Origin: Glaesserella australis
Lineage (GTDB): Bacteria; Pseudomonadota; Gammaproteobacteria; Enterobacterales; Pasteurellaceae
DNA: 64,000 bases
Assembly: GCF_003260095.1 (NCBI RefSeq)
Contig: NZ_PTPX01000013.1
Span: forward strand, 124,001-188,000
Reading direction: 5' to 3'
The notes beneath the pieces are model-generated. The model did no database searches. It saw nothing but the letters and a program-made list of their open reading frames with translations, and was not told where the DNA came from. Shown here in pieces: positions 20,278 to 29,435 of the stretch (the stretch's first letter is position 1; each line of letters opens with the position of its first letter). A program made the translations under genes and the position numbers.

Positions 20278-20691
20278 TTAGAATCTCAAGTTAGTTAGGA
20301 AATCAATAATTAATACGATAATAGAGTCAATACCCCATAATGCTAAGGCAACAACCACACACATTGCGACAACGATTAATGTAGTTTGTGTAGTTTCTGA
20401 GCGTGTTGGCCAAATAATTTTACGTAACTCTTGACGAGAGTCTTTTATAAAACCAATCGCTTTTTGACCTTGGTTAGTAATCGCCGCTAAACCTAATGCC
20501 CCTGCACATAATACAACTAAGAGCAGAACTCGCACGATTAATGAAAAATGTGTTGCAAAATACGTATTACCTACAGCAGCAACTGCGAGTAGTGCAATTG
20601 AAAGCACCCATAATACGTTATTTACGCCTTTACTTTTTACACCCTTATTTTCTACTTTCTCAGGGCTTGTAGTTTGAATTTCTTTAGCCAT
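20278..20691 (-). CDS. secE: Preprotein translocase subunit SecE
   Basis: 137 residues from the ATG at 20691 (MAKEIQTT); a TTG two codons upstream is not needed. Three membrane segments (about 27-45, 48-68 and 105-130), typical of enterobacterial-type SecE. The conserved cytoplasmic helix with [20 protein letters not shown] lies just before the last segment. It stabilises SecY in the translocon. Co-transcribed with nusG. Confidence 0.97.
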   Translation of the reverse strand: MAKEIQTTSPEKVENKGVKSKGVNNVLWVLSIALLAVAAVGNTYFATHFSLIVRVLLLVVLCAGALGLAAITNQGQKAIGFIKDSRQELRKIIWPTRSETTQTTLIVVAMCVVVALALWGIDSIIVLIIDFLTNLRF

Positions 20692-20743
20692 AGACAACCT
20701 AAAATTTATTAAAAAAGAGAACGTTCAATTTTTAAAGCGTGCA

Positions 20744-20772
20744 ATTCTAGCATTTTCTGCCCCCGTTGCCAC
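20744..20772 (-). promoter_or_regulatory. Promoter of secE-nusG
   Basis: Minus strand: GTGGCA (20772-20767), a 17-base spacer, then TAGAAT (20749-20744) with an upstream TG giving an extended -10 (TGCTAGAAT). It lies about 53 bases from the secE start. Confidence 0.6.
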
Positions 20773-20910
20773 GATCTTTTCAACATTTTCTTATGAAAGA
20801 TTCATTTTTTTGATCTTCTTAAGCTTTTCTTCAGTTTTATTTGTTGTAATGCCCCAAGACGAAAGCTCAGACTTTCGCATTTATGATAAAAAACAAACCA
20901 AGAGGAAACT

Positions 20911-21447
20911 ATGATGACAACTCAAGATATTCAACAAATGATTGAACAGCGTATTGCTGAATTAAATACAACCGCAGAGCAAAAAAAGCAAGAGTTAAAG
21001 GGGCTGCTAGCACAAGATATCGAAAAAAGTGAGAGCTTCCTTACTTTACTTAAAAATGAGCAAGAGCGTCTGCAAAATCAGCTTGCACAAATTAACGATA
21101 CAATGACAATGCTTGAACAGCCTTTAGTATTTCACGATATCCTTGAAGAATTCGAGCAATCACTTACTCAAGATAATGTTGATTTAAACGAGCTAAACCA
21201 AACGATTCAACATCGTTTACAAGAGAGTATGAATCAACAGATGAACGAGCGAAAAGCTCAATTACTCTCTACACAACAGGCATTGGTAGAAACATTGAGC
21301 ACAAGCCAAAATACCTTGTCTAGAACACCTAAGTTATGGCAACAACTCAATGCTCAACTTCAAGCACGTTTTGGGGATAAAATCCAAAAAGCAAAAATGA
21401 AGTTAGCAGAACAGCTTGAAAGCTGTGCGGGTAAACTAAAAGCATAA
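20911..21447 (+). CDS. Coiled-coil hypothetical protein
   Basis: 178 residues beginning MMTTQDIQQMIEQR, with AAGAGGAAAC upstream of the ATG at 20911. Almost the whole chain is charged and Gln-rich with heptad-like leucines (about 1-75 and 85-175), so an extended coiled coil is expected. No signal peptide, cysteine motif or membrane segment. Divergent from secE. I cannot assign a function. Confidence 0.8.
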   Translation: MMTTQDIQQMIEQRIAELNTTAEQKKQELKGLLAQDIEKSESFLTLLKNEQERLQNQLAQINDTMTMLEQPLVFHDILEEFEQSLTQDNVDLNELNQTIQHRLQESMNQQMNERKAQLLSTQQALVETLSTSQNTLSRTPKLWQQLNAQLQARFGDKIQKAKMKLAEQLESCAGKLKA

Positions 21448-21451
21448 AAGA

Positions 21452-21516
21452 CAAGCGGTGAGATACGCGTGAAATTTTGTAAAATTTCAGACGAAACTCA
21501 CCGCTTGCATTCTTTT
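21452..21516. terminator. Terminator between convergent genes, with inverted uptake motifs
   Basis: Outer arms CAAGCGGTGAG (21452-21462) and CTCACCGCTTG (21497-21507) enclose a second palindrome TGAAATTTTGTAAAATTTCA (21470-21489). The outer arms carry uptake motifs. It lies between the coiled-coil gene and the convergent symporter. Confidence 0.75.
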
Positions 21517-21518
21517 AG

Positions 21519-22880
21519 TTAGAGAGAATTCACGAAAATGACGATAATTAAAACAGGGATAACAAAACGTACATAGTTAAACCAAACCTTTGTAAATTTT
21601 TCACCTGCACCTAACTCTTTCTTCGCTTCATCTTTTAATACATATCCCACAAAAATAGCACTACCTAATGCCGTTAATACGAAGAGAATGTTACCACTGA
21701 TATAGTCAAAGGCATCAAAGATACTCATACCTGCGATTTTCACACTGCTCCAAACATTATCGCCTAAGACTGAAGGGATATTTCCTACAATAAAGATTCC
21801 TGCGAGAGTCAAGGTAATCGCTTGTTTACGACTTAAGCTCGTTTTTTCTTGTAAAGCAGTAATCAATACTTCATAAATAGTAATAGACGTTGTCAGTGCG
21901 GCAGTAATCAATAATCCAAAGAAGATAATCGCAAAGATAGTACCCGCCCACATATGTGAGAAGACGATCGGTAAACTTTGGAATACCAAGGTTGGACCTG
22001 AATTTGGCGCAACATTAAAGGTAAAGAGCGATGGGAAGATCATAAAACCTGCGGCTACTGCAATTAAGGTGTTAATCACCCCTGTGATTGTGGCGGTTTT
22101 CACCAAGTTTTCTTGTTTAGACAAGTAACTGGACAAAGTGATAAGCACCCCGAAACCGAGACTTAATGCGAAGAACACTTGCCCTAACACGAACACAAAG
22201 AGTTTTGGTGTGATTTTTGAGAAATCAGGGATAAGGTAGAATGCAATACCCTCTGATGCACCAGGCAAGGTCACATTACGAATAATCATAATGATCAGGA
22301 AGACAAAAAGTAACGGCATCAATAATTTAACAGACTTTTCAATCCCTTCTTTAATTCCCCGAATCAAAATAAAGTAGTTCACCGCAACAAACAGCCCTGT
22401 ATAGAGAATAACGGTGGAAGGACTATTTTGGATATGGTCTTTAAAATAAGCGGATGTTGTTTCAATAGTCACTGGAGATGAAAGATCTAAGCCACCTGTC
22501 GCAAGGCTACCAATGTAAGTCAGTACCCAACCACCCAGTACCATGTAATAAGCTAAAATACCAAAAGAACCCAGTAGTCCCATATAACCTAAAAATTTCC
22601 ATGCAGCATGGATTTTTTTGCCATTCGCTTCGCCACTAAAAGCATCAATGGAATTGACTTGCATACGACGACCGATCACATTCTCAACTAAGATCATCGG
22701 GATACCGATCACGATCATCGCTAAACAGAAAAGAAATACATAAGCACCGCCACCGTTTTCCCCAACAAGATAAGGGAAACGCCACGTTGCACCAAAGCCG
22801 ACAGTTGCCCCTGCAACTGTTAAAATATAAGTTAATTGACTAGACCAAGACTGCCGTTCAGGTTTGTTATTGTCACTCAT
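21519..22880 (-). CDS. Sodium-dependent transporter, SNF/NSS family
   Basis: 453-residue NSS/SNF symporter, of the bacterial length seen in MhsT and Tyt1. TM1 carries TVGFGATWRFPYLVGENGGGAY (residues about 24-45), the unwound Na+/substrate-binding region. About eleven membrane segments can be traced, including FVLGQVFFALSLGFGVLITLSSYL (Na+-site TM6 region). The ribosome site AGAGG precedes the ATG. It lies downstream of alanine dehydrogenase in the same direction with a 127-base gap, so alanine or another small neutral amino acid is a reasonable but unproved substrate. Confidence 0.92.
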   Translation of the reverse strand: MSDNNKPERQSWSSQLTYILTVAGATVGFGATWRFPYLVGENGGGAYVFLFCLAMIVIGIPMILVENVIGRRMQVNSIDAFSGEANGKKIHAAWKFLGYMGLLGSFGILAYYMVLGGWVLTYIGSLATGGLDLSSPVTIETTSAYFKDHIQNSPSTVILYTGLFVAVNYFILIRGIKEGIEKSVKLLMPLLFVFLIIMIIRNVTLPGASEGIAFYLIPDFSKITPKLFVFVLGQVFFALSLGFGVLITLSSYLSKQENLVKTATITGVINTLIAVAAGFMIFPSLFTFNVAPNSGPTLVFQSLPIVFSHMWAGTIFAIIFFGLLITAALTTSITIYEVLITALQEKTSLSRKQAITLTLAGIFIVGNIPSVLGDNVWSSVKIAGMSIFDAFDYISGNILFVLTALGSAIFVGYVLKDEAKKELGAGEKFTKVWFNYVRFVIPVLIIVIFVNSL

Positions 22881-23007
22881 AGTATACCTCTTTTAAAAAT
22901 AGCAGAAAGTAGGCTAGTCAAGCGAACACAACCGCTAATTTGAAATGGATAAATGGTGTCCCCCTGATTACTCAGGGGGTGTTCTTGATCAATACAGCTT
23001 AGCTTGA

Positions 23008-24117
23008 TTAATTTAATGCGTCTTTTGGATCGGTATACGCAATACCAAAGGCATCACTTACGCCTTTGAATGTACATTTACCGTTGTAAGTGTTGAGACC
23101 TTGTAATAAGGCTGGATCTGCCAAGCACGCTTCTTTCACGCCTAGAGCAGCAAGTTTTAAGCCAAATTCTAAGGTTGAGTCGGTTAAGCCTAAGGTTGAA
23201 GTACGAGCCACACAGCCAGGCATATTAGCAACACAGTAGTGAATTACGCCGTCCACTTCATAAATTGGCTCATTGTGTGTAGTTGGATGAGAAGTTTCGA
23301 AGCAACCGCCTTGGTCAATCGCTACGTCTACTAACACAGCACCTTTTTTCATCAATTTGAGATCTTCACGACGAAGAAGATGCGGTGCTTTCGCTCCCGG
23401 AATTAAGACAGCACCAATAACTACATCAGCATCTGGTAATAAGCTTAAAATGTTGCCACGAGAGCTGGTGAGCGTTTTGATCTTCATATCGAAGATTTGG
23501 TCGATATAAGCAAGACGAGCGGCGTTAATGTCCAAGATAGTCACATCTGCCCCGATACCCATTGCAATTTGTGCTGCATTTAAGCCAACGACGCCACCAC
23601 CTAAAATCACCACTTTCGCTTTTGGTGTACCAGCCGTACCACTTAATAATACGCCTGCACCGCCAAAGGTTTTTTGGATATATTTCGCACCCTCTAATGT
23701 CGCTAAACGACCTGCAATCGCACTCATCGGTGCTAAGCAAGGTAAGCCTGCTGGGGTTTTAATGGTTTCATACGCCACAGATTGAATTTTGCGTTCAAGT
23801 AACATTTCGGTAAGTGGTTTGTCTGCGGCAAGGTGAAGGTAGGTATAGAGAATTTGGTTTTCGCGGAAGTAGTGATATTCACATTCGATAGGCTCTTTCA
23901 CTTTAATGATCATATCACTTTTCGCAAATAAGGTTGCTTTGTCGGTGAGTGTTGCACCTGCAGCTTGATAAGCTTCGTCAGGGAACCCGATTTCCGCACC
24001 TGCTCCATGTTCGATATAAACGGTATGACCTGCTTCAACATAAGATTGTACATTTGCAGGGGTTAAACCAACACGATACTCTTGGACTTTAACTTCTTTT
24101 GGGCAACCGATAATCAT
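23008..24117 (-). CDS. ald: Alanine dehydrogenase
   Basis: 369 residues. NAD-dependent L-alanine deamination to pyruvate and ammonium. Seen: MIIGCPKEVKVQEYRVGLTP (Arg15 substrate contact), VKVKEP with the catalytic-lysine region near 73-78, LTYLHLAAD (His96 region), the Rossmann motif ILGGGVVGLNAAQIAMGIGA (about 172-191), and VDVAIDQGGCFETSHPTTH (Asp270 region). AAGGAG precedes the ATG. A perfect CRP site lies upstream, which suggests induction when preferred sugars run out. Probably works with the SNF transporter next door. Confidence 0.97.
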   Translation of the reverse strand: MIIGCPKEVKVQEYRVGLTPANVQSYVEAGHTVYIEHGAGAEIGFPDEAYQAAGATLTDKATLFAKSDMIIKVKEPIECEYHYFRENQILYTYLHLAADKPLTEMLLERKIQSVAYETIKTPAGLPCLAPMSAIAGRLATLEGAKYIQKTFGGAGVLLSGTAGTPKAKVVILGGGVVGLNAAQIAMGIGADVTILDINAARLAYIDQIFDMKIKTLTSSRGNILSLLPDADVVIGAVLIPGAKAPHLLRREDLKLMKKGAVLVDVAIDQGGCFETSHPTTHNEPIYEVDGVIHYCVANMPGCVARTSTLGLTDSTLEFGLKLAALGVKEACLADPALLQGLNTYNGKCTFKGVSDAFGIAYTDPKDALN

Positions 24118-24250
24118 GATCTTCTCCTTATTTATTCAATTTATAATCAAGATAAATTTGAAAAAGCACGGATAATATTCAGTGAACTTCAACATCATTT
24201 TGGGCTTCACCAAATATTATGAGTGAAATTTCTGTATTTATTATAATGAC

Positions 24251-24303
24251 GCTATTTTCTCTCTGGCTGTGATCTGATTCACATTTCCAAAGAGAAAATA
24301 GCT
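24251..24303 (-). promoter_or_regulatory. CRP site in the loop of a long palindrome upstream of ald
   Basis: TGTGATCTGATTCACA (24268-24283) matches the CRP consensus TGTGA-N6-TCACA in both halves. It is flanked by inverted arms GCTATTTTCTCT (24251-24262) and AGAGAAAATAGC (about 24291-24302). It lies about 150 bases upstream of ald and about 110 past the trkH stop codon, so the arms might also act in trkH 3' end formation. The rest of the 24118-24390 interval has no ORF. Confidence 0.75.
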
Positions 24304-24390
24304 GAAAAAAGAAAAAATTTTATTTAGATCAAAAAAATTAACAACTTGTTAATAGTGATTTGCAGAATTCTTAAAGAATGTAACCGCTTG

Positions 24391-25875
24391 TTAATCCCGC
24401 CAAAAACTTGGGCTTAAAATCACCAATAAGGTAAAGACTTCCAAACGTCCACACACCATAGCAAAGGTTAAAACCCATTTAGCACTATCGGGAATTTGAG
24501 TAAAGTTACTGCTCACTGTACCTAAGGCTGGACCGAGATTATTCAGGCTGGCGATCACCGCATTTAACGCATCAAAGGTTTCCATTCCGCACGCAATGGT
24601 TGCCAGCCAACAGACCACAAACACAAAGAAATAAGCAGAGAAAAACGCCCACACACCTTCAACAATTCGTTCCGATAAAACGTGTCTGCCAAGTTTAATC
24701 GGCTGGATTACATTCGGGTGAATAAAGCGGTGAATTTCCCGTTTTCCTTGCAAATAAAGCAACAACACACGGAACATCTTCAACCCGCCCCCCGTTGAAC
24801 CCGCACAGCCGCCGATAAACGAAGCCAACACTAACAACAACGGTAAAAATGAAGGCCATTGACTGAAATCGTTAGTAGTAAAACCTGCGGTGGTCGAAAT
24901 TGAGACGGACTGAAACAGCGCTTGAATAAAGGTGGAGGAATGATCACCAAAGTAGTTATATGCCCAAAGCACAACAAAACAGATCACAAATAACGCCAAC
25001 TGCACTGTAATAAAAAAGCGAAATTCGTAATCTTTCCAATACAAACCGAGAAAATTCGACTTGTTGTTGCCTTTGTAGCGGTCGTTAAACTGGTCGAACA
25101 CGGCAAAATGCAAGGCGAAATTACAAGACGAAATTAGCAAAAACAGCACCGTAATCAAGTCAATCATCGGGCTGTTAAAGTAGCCGATACTGGCATCGTG
25201 AGTGGAAAAACCGCCAATCGCCACTGTCGCAAAACTGTGAGAAATTGCATCAAAACCGCTCATTCCTGCAAACCAATAAGCAAAGGCACACAACACCGTC
25301 AAAGAGAGATAAATCAGCCACAACGCCTTTGCCGTTTCCGCAATGCGTGGACGCATTTTTTGCTCTTTCAGAGGTCCAGGCATTTCCGCACGGTACAGCT
25401 GCATTCCGCCAATACCCAACAACGGAATAATCGCCACCGCCAACACGATGATCCCCATTCCGCCGAGCCATTGCAAAAACTGACGATAGAACAAAATTGC
25501 TTTCGGCAAGCTGTCTAAGCCCGTGATCACCGTTGCCCCTGTGGTCGTTAGTCCTGAAAACGACTCAAAAATGGATTCGGAGAAATTCAGATCGGGATTT
25601 TCCAACAGAATAAACGGCACTGCCCCGAGTGAACCTAACACCACCCAAAACAGTACCACAATCAAAAAACCTTCACGGGAACGTAGCTCTTGCTTATATT
25701 TTCGACAAAACCACCACAACGCCGTACCAACGCTTAAGTTCAGCACAAAAGCTTCTAAAAACGCCCGACCGCCGCCGTCATCATAAATCAACGCCACAAA
25801 GGCTGGCACCAACATCGTGAATGAAAAACACATCACCAAGATGCCAACAATACGCATAATGGAAAAAAATTGCAC
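24391..25875 (-). CDS. trkH: Trk system potassium uptake protein TrkH
   Basis: 494 residues (E. coli TrkH 483). Inner-membrane K+ channel subunit gated by TrkA. The four selectivity-filter-like loops are recognisable: SGLTTTGATV (about 105-114), ATVAIGGFSTHD (about 216-227), SISTTAGFTTNDF (about 328-340) and NNLGPALGTV (about 448-457). The first ATG at 25875 starts MQFFSIMRIVG. trkA is not in the window. Confidence 0.97.
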   Translation of the reverse strand: MQFFSIMRIVGILVMCFSFTMLVPAFVALIYDDGGGRAFLEAFVLNLSVGTALWWFCRKYKQELRSREGFLIVVLFWVVLGSLGAVPFILLENPDLNFSESIFESFSGLTTTGATVITGLDSLPKAILFYRQFLQWLGGMGIIVLAVAIIPLLGIGGMQLYRAEMPGPLKEQKMRPRIAETAKALWLIYLSLTVLCAFAYWFAGMSGFDAISHSFATVAIGGFSTHDASIGYFNSPMIDLITVLFLLISSCNFALHFAVFDQFNDRYKGNNKSNFLGLYWKDYEFRFFITVQLALFVICFVVLWAYNYFGDHSSTFIQALFQSVSISTTAGFTTNDFSQWPSFLPLLLVLASFIGGCAGSTGGGLKMFRVLLLYLQGKREIHRFIHPNVIQPIKLGRHVLSERIVEGVWAFFSAYFFVFVVCWLATIACGMETFDALNAVIASLNNLGPALGTVSSNFTQIPDSAKWVLTFAMVCGRLEVFTLLVILSPSFWRD

Positions 25876-25980
25876 AGGAAATCCTTGTAATCATCTGATA
25901 GCGAAATGGTACTCTGCTTTTCGCACGAGTCAAATCATTTGCTATAATGTCCCGTTTTTTATTACAAGCGGTACAATTCA

Positions 25981-26961
25981 ATGGAAAATTTGCAAGAACA
26001 GCCTGACTGGAAGCCATCAGCAACCATTCAAAACTTATTGAAACGAGCCAAAATAATGGCGGAGATCCGTCAATTTTTTACCGAACGTGGCGTGTTGGAA
26101 GTGGAAACGCCAGCGATGAGCGAGTTTTCGGTGACGGACGTTCATCTTTCTACGTTCAGTACGCAGTTTCTTTCGCCTTTTGAAAATCAAGCGAAAACCT
26201 TGCACCTGATTACCAGCCCTGAATATCATATGAAACGCTTGCTTGCCAACGGTAGCGGAGCGATTTTTCAGCTCTGCCGTGTGTTTCGCAACGAAGAAGC
26301 AGGCAAACGCCACAACCCTGAATTTACGATGTTGGAGTGGTATCGCCCCCATTTTGATATGTACCGTTTGATTAACGAAGTGGACGATTTACTACAACAG
26401 ATTTTGGATTGTGAACCTGCCGAAAGTTTTAGCTATCAATTTGTATTTCAAACCTATGTAGGCTTGGATCCCCTTTCTGCGACTAAAGCTCAACTTGTCG
26501 CCAAAGCCCGTGAACACGGCTTGCAATGTGATGAAGATGAGCAACGTGATACCTTGTTGCAATTTTTATTTAGCGAAGTGGTCGAAGCAAATATCGGCAA
26601 AGTGCGTCCGACAGCGGTTTATCACTTCCCTGCTACACAAGCGGCATTGGCTCAAATCAGTACCGAAGATCACCGTGTCGCCGAACGTTTTGAGTTCTAT
26701 TACAAAGGCTTAGAGCTTGCCAATGGTTTTCACGAATTAAGCGATGCCAAAGAGCAAATCCGCCGTTTTGAGCAAGATAACGTTCAACGTGAAGCAATGG
26801 GCTTACCGCCACAGCCGTTAGACCACCGTTTCCTTGATGCTCTAAAAGCCGGTATGCCGAACTGCTCTGGGGTCGCTTTAGGGGTAGATCGCCTGATGAT
26901 GATCGCAATGAACGCCGAACGTATCGATCAAGTGATGGCGTTTGGGGTGGAAAGGGCGTAG
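25981..26961 (+). CDS. epmA: Elongation factor P--(R)-beta-lysine ligase
   Basis: 326 residues (E. coli EpmA 325). A truncated class II lysyl-tRNA synthetase paralogue without the anticodon-binding domain. It attaches (R)-beta-lysine to EF-P. Class II motifs visible: [22 protein letters not shown] (motif 2, about 102-123) and [14 protein letters not shown] (motif 3, about 300-313). Starts at ATG 25981 just after an uptake motif (ACAAGCGGT). Confidence 0.97.
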   Translation: MENLQEQPDWKPSATIQNLLKRAKIMAEIRQFFTERGVLEVETPAMSEFSVTDVHLSTFSTQFLSPFENQAKTLHLITSPEYHMKRLLANGSGAIFQLCRVFRNEEAGKRHNPEFTMLEWYRPHFDMYRLINEVDDLLQQILDCEPAESFSYQFVFQTYVGLDPLSATKAQLVAKAREHGLQCDEDEQRDTLLQFLFSEVVEANIGKVRPTAVYHFPATQAALAQISTEDHRVAERFEFYYKGLELANGFHELSDAKEQIRRFEQDNVQREAMGLPPQPLDHRFLDALKAGMPNCSGVALGVDRLMMIAMNAERIDQVMAFGVERA

Positions 26962-26980
26962 CTAAACGTAGTATCTAATT

Positions 26981-27057
26981 GTAGGGACACACTGCGTGTG
27001 TCCATTGGGATATTAATTTTTAATAAGATAAAACGGACACACGCAGTGTGTCCCTAC
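26981..27057. repeat. Paired inverted repeat (GTAGGGACACAC core)
   Basis: Arms of 23 bases, 26981-27003 and 27035-27057, are perfect reverse complements. Each arm is itself partly palindromic (GGACACAC...GTGTGTCC). Same outer GTAGGG/CCCTAC ends as the elements at 39817-39900 and 44349-44417, but a different core. It lies between epmA and the tatD-family gene and could fold as a terminator (TTTTTT follows). Confidence 0.85.
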
Positions 27058-27083
27058 ATTTTTTAATAACAAAAGGATCAACT

Positions 27084-27866
27084 TTGAACAACCTATTTAT
27101 CATCGACTCTCACTGTCACCTAGACTCGCTAGACTATGAAACTCGCCACAAAAATGTGGACGAAGTGATAGATAACGCTAAAGCCCGTGGGGTGCAACAG
27201 ATGATTTCTATCTGCACCACACTCGGACGTTTTGACGCAATGAAACAGCTCACCGCTCACCGTAGCGAAGTGGCGCTGTCCTGTGGTGTTCACCCTTTGA
27301 ACGTGGAAGATGAACCATTTGACTACGACAAACTTTGTCGCTTAGTTCAAGATCCACGTGTCGTGGCTGTGGGGGAAACGGGGTTGGATTATCACTACAC
27401 GCCTGAAACAAAAGCGTTGCAACAGTCGCTGTTTGAACAACATATTGATGTGGCGAAGCAGGTCAATAAGCCGTTGGTTATTCATACTCGCTCGGCTCGT
27501 GAAGATACGATGCATTTTTTAGAAAAAGGCAACGCCGAACAGTGTGGCGGTGTGTTACACTGTTTTACGGAAGATTGGGCGATGGCACAACGGGCGTTGG
27601 ATATTGGTTTTTATATCTCAATTTCAGGAATTATTACGTTCCGCAATGCCGAAGAATTGCGAGATGTGGTGCGAAAAGTACCGCTTGATCGCCTGCTCGT
27701 TGAGACCGATTCGCCATACCTTGCCCCGATCCCTTATCGTGGCAAGCCAAATCAGCCAGCCTATGTGCGAGAAGTGTGCGAATATGTGGCAACCCTAAAA
27801 GGCGTTTCTGTTGAAGAATTTGCTAACATTACTACGCAAAACGTGCGAAAATTGTTTAAAATTTAA
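27084..27866 (+). CDS. TatD-family metal-dependent hydrolase (YcfH type)
   Basis: 260 residues from a TTG start at 27084, chosen because AAAGGA lies seven bases upstream and the protein then begins right before the conserved FIIDSHCHLDSLDY. An earlier GTG at 27048 would start inside the repeat arm. TIM-barrel metal ligands visible: HCHLD (about 10-14), GETGLDY (about 96-102), IHTR (about 132-135), LHCFT (about 157-161) and ETDSPYLAP (about 210-218). Family members act as 3'-5' DNA/RNA exonucleases or D-aminoacyl deacylases. Closer to E. coli YcfH than to TatD itself by length (265). Confidence 0.92.
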   Translation: MNNLFIIDSHCHLDSLDYETRHKNVDEVIDNAKARGVQQMISICTTLGRFDAMKQLTAHRSEVALSCGVHPLNVEDEPFDYDKLCRLVQDPRVVAVGETGLDYHYTPETKALQQSLFEQHIDVAKQVNKPLVIHTRSAREDTMHFLEKGNAEQCGGVLHCFTEDWAMAQRALDIGFYISISGIITFRNAEELRDVVRKVPLDRLLVETDSPYLAPIPYRGKPNQPAYVREVCEYVATLKGVSVEEFANITTQNVRKLFKI

Positions 27867-27900
27867 GGGCAATATTCCGAATGTTCGGATAAGGATTTTT

Positions 27901-28428
27901 ATGAGAGCAATGTTTAAATACTTTTTGATTTTGGTCTCACTCTCGCTACACATCGTGTTAGTTGGCGGAGTGAATTATGCTTTCCCAAGCTATGAACAAA
28001 CAATGGTGACAGGAATGGAAGTACGCCGTATGGACAAAGACGGCGTGATTAGCAAATCCAACCCTGCGGACGGCGAAGTGCGAGATGTTTACTTCCTATT
28101 CACCGAACACCCTGACACAAAAGCGGTAATGGTTTACCGCAATGAAGACACAGGCTGGGGTTTACCGCTCTACTTCAAATTTGGCTCTGCGGACATTCAA
28201 GCCAAAGCCCAAGCCTATGCGAATGAAAAACAGATGGTGCAGATCAAATACTACGGCTGGCGGATCAACTGGTTAAACGAATTTAGAAATATCGTCTCAA
28301 TCACACCGCTTGCCGAAGGCGAAACAGTATCAAAACCGTGGGTGAGCTATATTCTATACGCTTTCTTCGCCTTGACATTCTTCTTGTCTGTGCAGTTTAT
28401 TCGTGGGTGGTTTGATAGTAGTAGATAA
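27901..28428 (+). CDS. DUF1523 family membrane protein
   Basis: 175 residues from ATG 27901 (GGATAAGGA upstream); a longer frame overlapping the previous gene is rejected. N-terminal membrane segment (about 5-24), a periplasmic domain starting with the family-typical TGMEVRRMDKDGVI, and a C-terminal membrane segment (about 150-168). DUF1523 has no established function. Confidence 0.85.
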   Translation: MRAMFKYFLILVSLSLHIVLVGGVNYAFPSYEQTMVTGMEVRRMDKDGVISKSNPADGEVRDVYFLFTEHPDTKAVMVYRNEDTGWGLPLYFKFGSADIQAKAQAYANEKQMVQIKYYGWRINWLNEFRNIVSITPLAEGETVSKPWVSYILYAFFALTFFLSVQFIRGWFDSSR

Positions 28429-28442
28429 ATCTCCCAAATTAT

Positions 28443-28653
28443 TCCCTTCCCCCGTTTACGGGAGGACAAATGCGACAGCATTTGAGCGTTGGCTTTGCCA
28501 ACGACCCGTAGGGTGAGCGAAGCGAATAATGTGCCGAAGGCGGAAGGGGGGATTGCAAACGCAGTTTGCAACCTTTTTATCACAAATTGCCTGTTGTTTG
28601 TCCTTCGGACAAATCCCCCCCACCCTAACCCTCCCCCGTAAACGGGGGAGGGG
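28443..28653. repeat. Cluster of GC-rich palindromic repeats upstream of lpxH
   Basis: Several hairpins in a row: CCCCCGTTTACGGG-type at the start, AAATGC...GCATTT, GTTGGC...GCCAAC, GCAAAC...GTTTGC, TTGTCC...GGACAA and CCTCCCCCG/CGGGGGAGG at the end (28629-28652). The core TGCCGAAGGCGGAAGGGGG (about 28531-28549) is shared with lpxH and with 36964. The element runs to about 30 bases before the lpxH start, which lacks a clear ribosome site. Confidence 0.8.
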
Positions 28654-28682
28654 AATGTGTTCCCTGATAATATAAAAATGTA

Positions 28683-29435
28683 ATGACCACCTACTTCATC
28701 GCCGATCTTCATCTTAACGACAACCAACCCGAACTCACCGAGCTGTTTTTGCAATTTATGGCAGAAAAAGCACCGCTTGCGGACGCTGTGTATATCTTAG
28801 GCGATCTGTTTGATTTTTGGATTGGTGATGATGAACAGTCGGCACTTATCTACAGTGTCAAACAGGCGATCTGCCAAGTGACCGCTCAAGGTGTGCCGTG
28901 TTATTTTATTCACGGTAATCGAGATTTTTTGATCGGCAAACGCTTTGCTAATGAAACAGGAATGCAACTGTTACCTGATTACCAACTGATTGATTTATAT
29001 GGCAAAAAAACCTTAATCTGTCACGGCGATACTCTCTGTATTGATGATGTGAAATATCAGCAATTCCGCAAAAAAGTACATCAACGCTGGCGACAATGGC
29101 TCTTTCTCCGCTTGCCCCTTGCGTTACGTATTCATATTGCTCAAAAAATTCGAGCGAAAAGCCGTGCCGATAAGCGAAGCAAACCCGCAGAAATTATGGA
29201 CGTAAACCCTGAATTTACTGCTCAAATTGTGGATAACTACCACGCAGAGTGGCTTATTCACGGACATACCCACAGGCAAGCGGTGCATACAATGTCTCTT
29301 CCCCCGCGTGCGGGGGAAGGTGCCGAAGGCGGAAGGGGGGAAAACTTCACCCGTATTGTTCTCGGCGATTGGGGCAAAACCGCATCCATTTTAGCGGTCT
29401 CGCCACAAGGTTTTGCATTTAATGAGGAACGCTAA
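28683..29435 (+). CDS. lpxH: UDP-2,3-diacylglucosamine pyrophosphatase LpxH, with repeat-derived insertion
   Basis: 250 residues (E. coli LpxH 240). Cleaves UDP-2,3-diacylglucosamine to lipid X in lipid A synthesis at the inner membrane face. Metal ligands of the calcineurin-like fold: D8 and H10 (ADLH), D41 (LGDLFD), N79 (HGNRD), H114 (CHGD), and H195/H197 (HGHTH). After [10 protein letters not shown] the chain carries [16 protein letters not shown], encoded by a copy of the intergenic GC-rich repeat in frame. All catalytic residues precede it, so the enzyme is probably active. Confidence 0.95.
   Translation: MTTYFIADLHLNDNQPELTELFLQFMAEKAPLADAVYILGDLFDFWIGDDEQSALIYSVKQAICQVTAQGVPCYFIHGNRDFLIGKRFANETGMQLLPDYQLIDLYGKKTLICHGDTLCIDDVKYQQFRKKVHQRWRQWLFLRLPLALRIHIAQKIRAKSRADKRSKPAEIMDVNPEFTAQIVDNYHAEWLIHGHTHRQAVHTMSLPPRAGEGAEGGRGENFTRIVLGDWGKTASILAVSPQGFAFNEER
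29295..29342. repeat. GC-rich palindromic repeat inside lpxH
   Basis: CTTCCCCCG/CGGGGGAAG palindrome followed by TGCCGAAGGCGGAAGGGGG, same core and order as the intergenic copy at 36941. It is translated in lpxH as an extra segment of about 16 residues. Confidence 0.85.
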
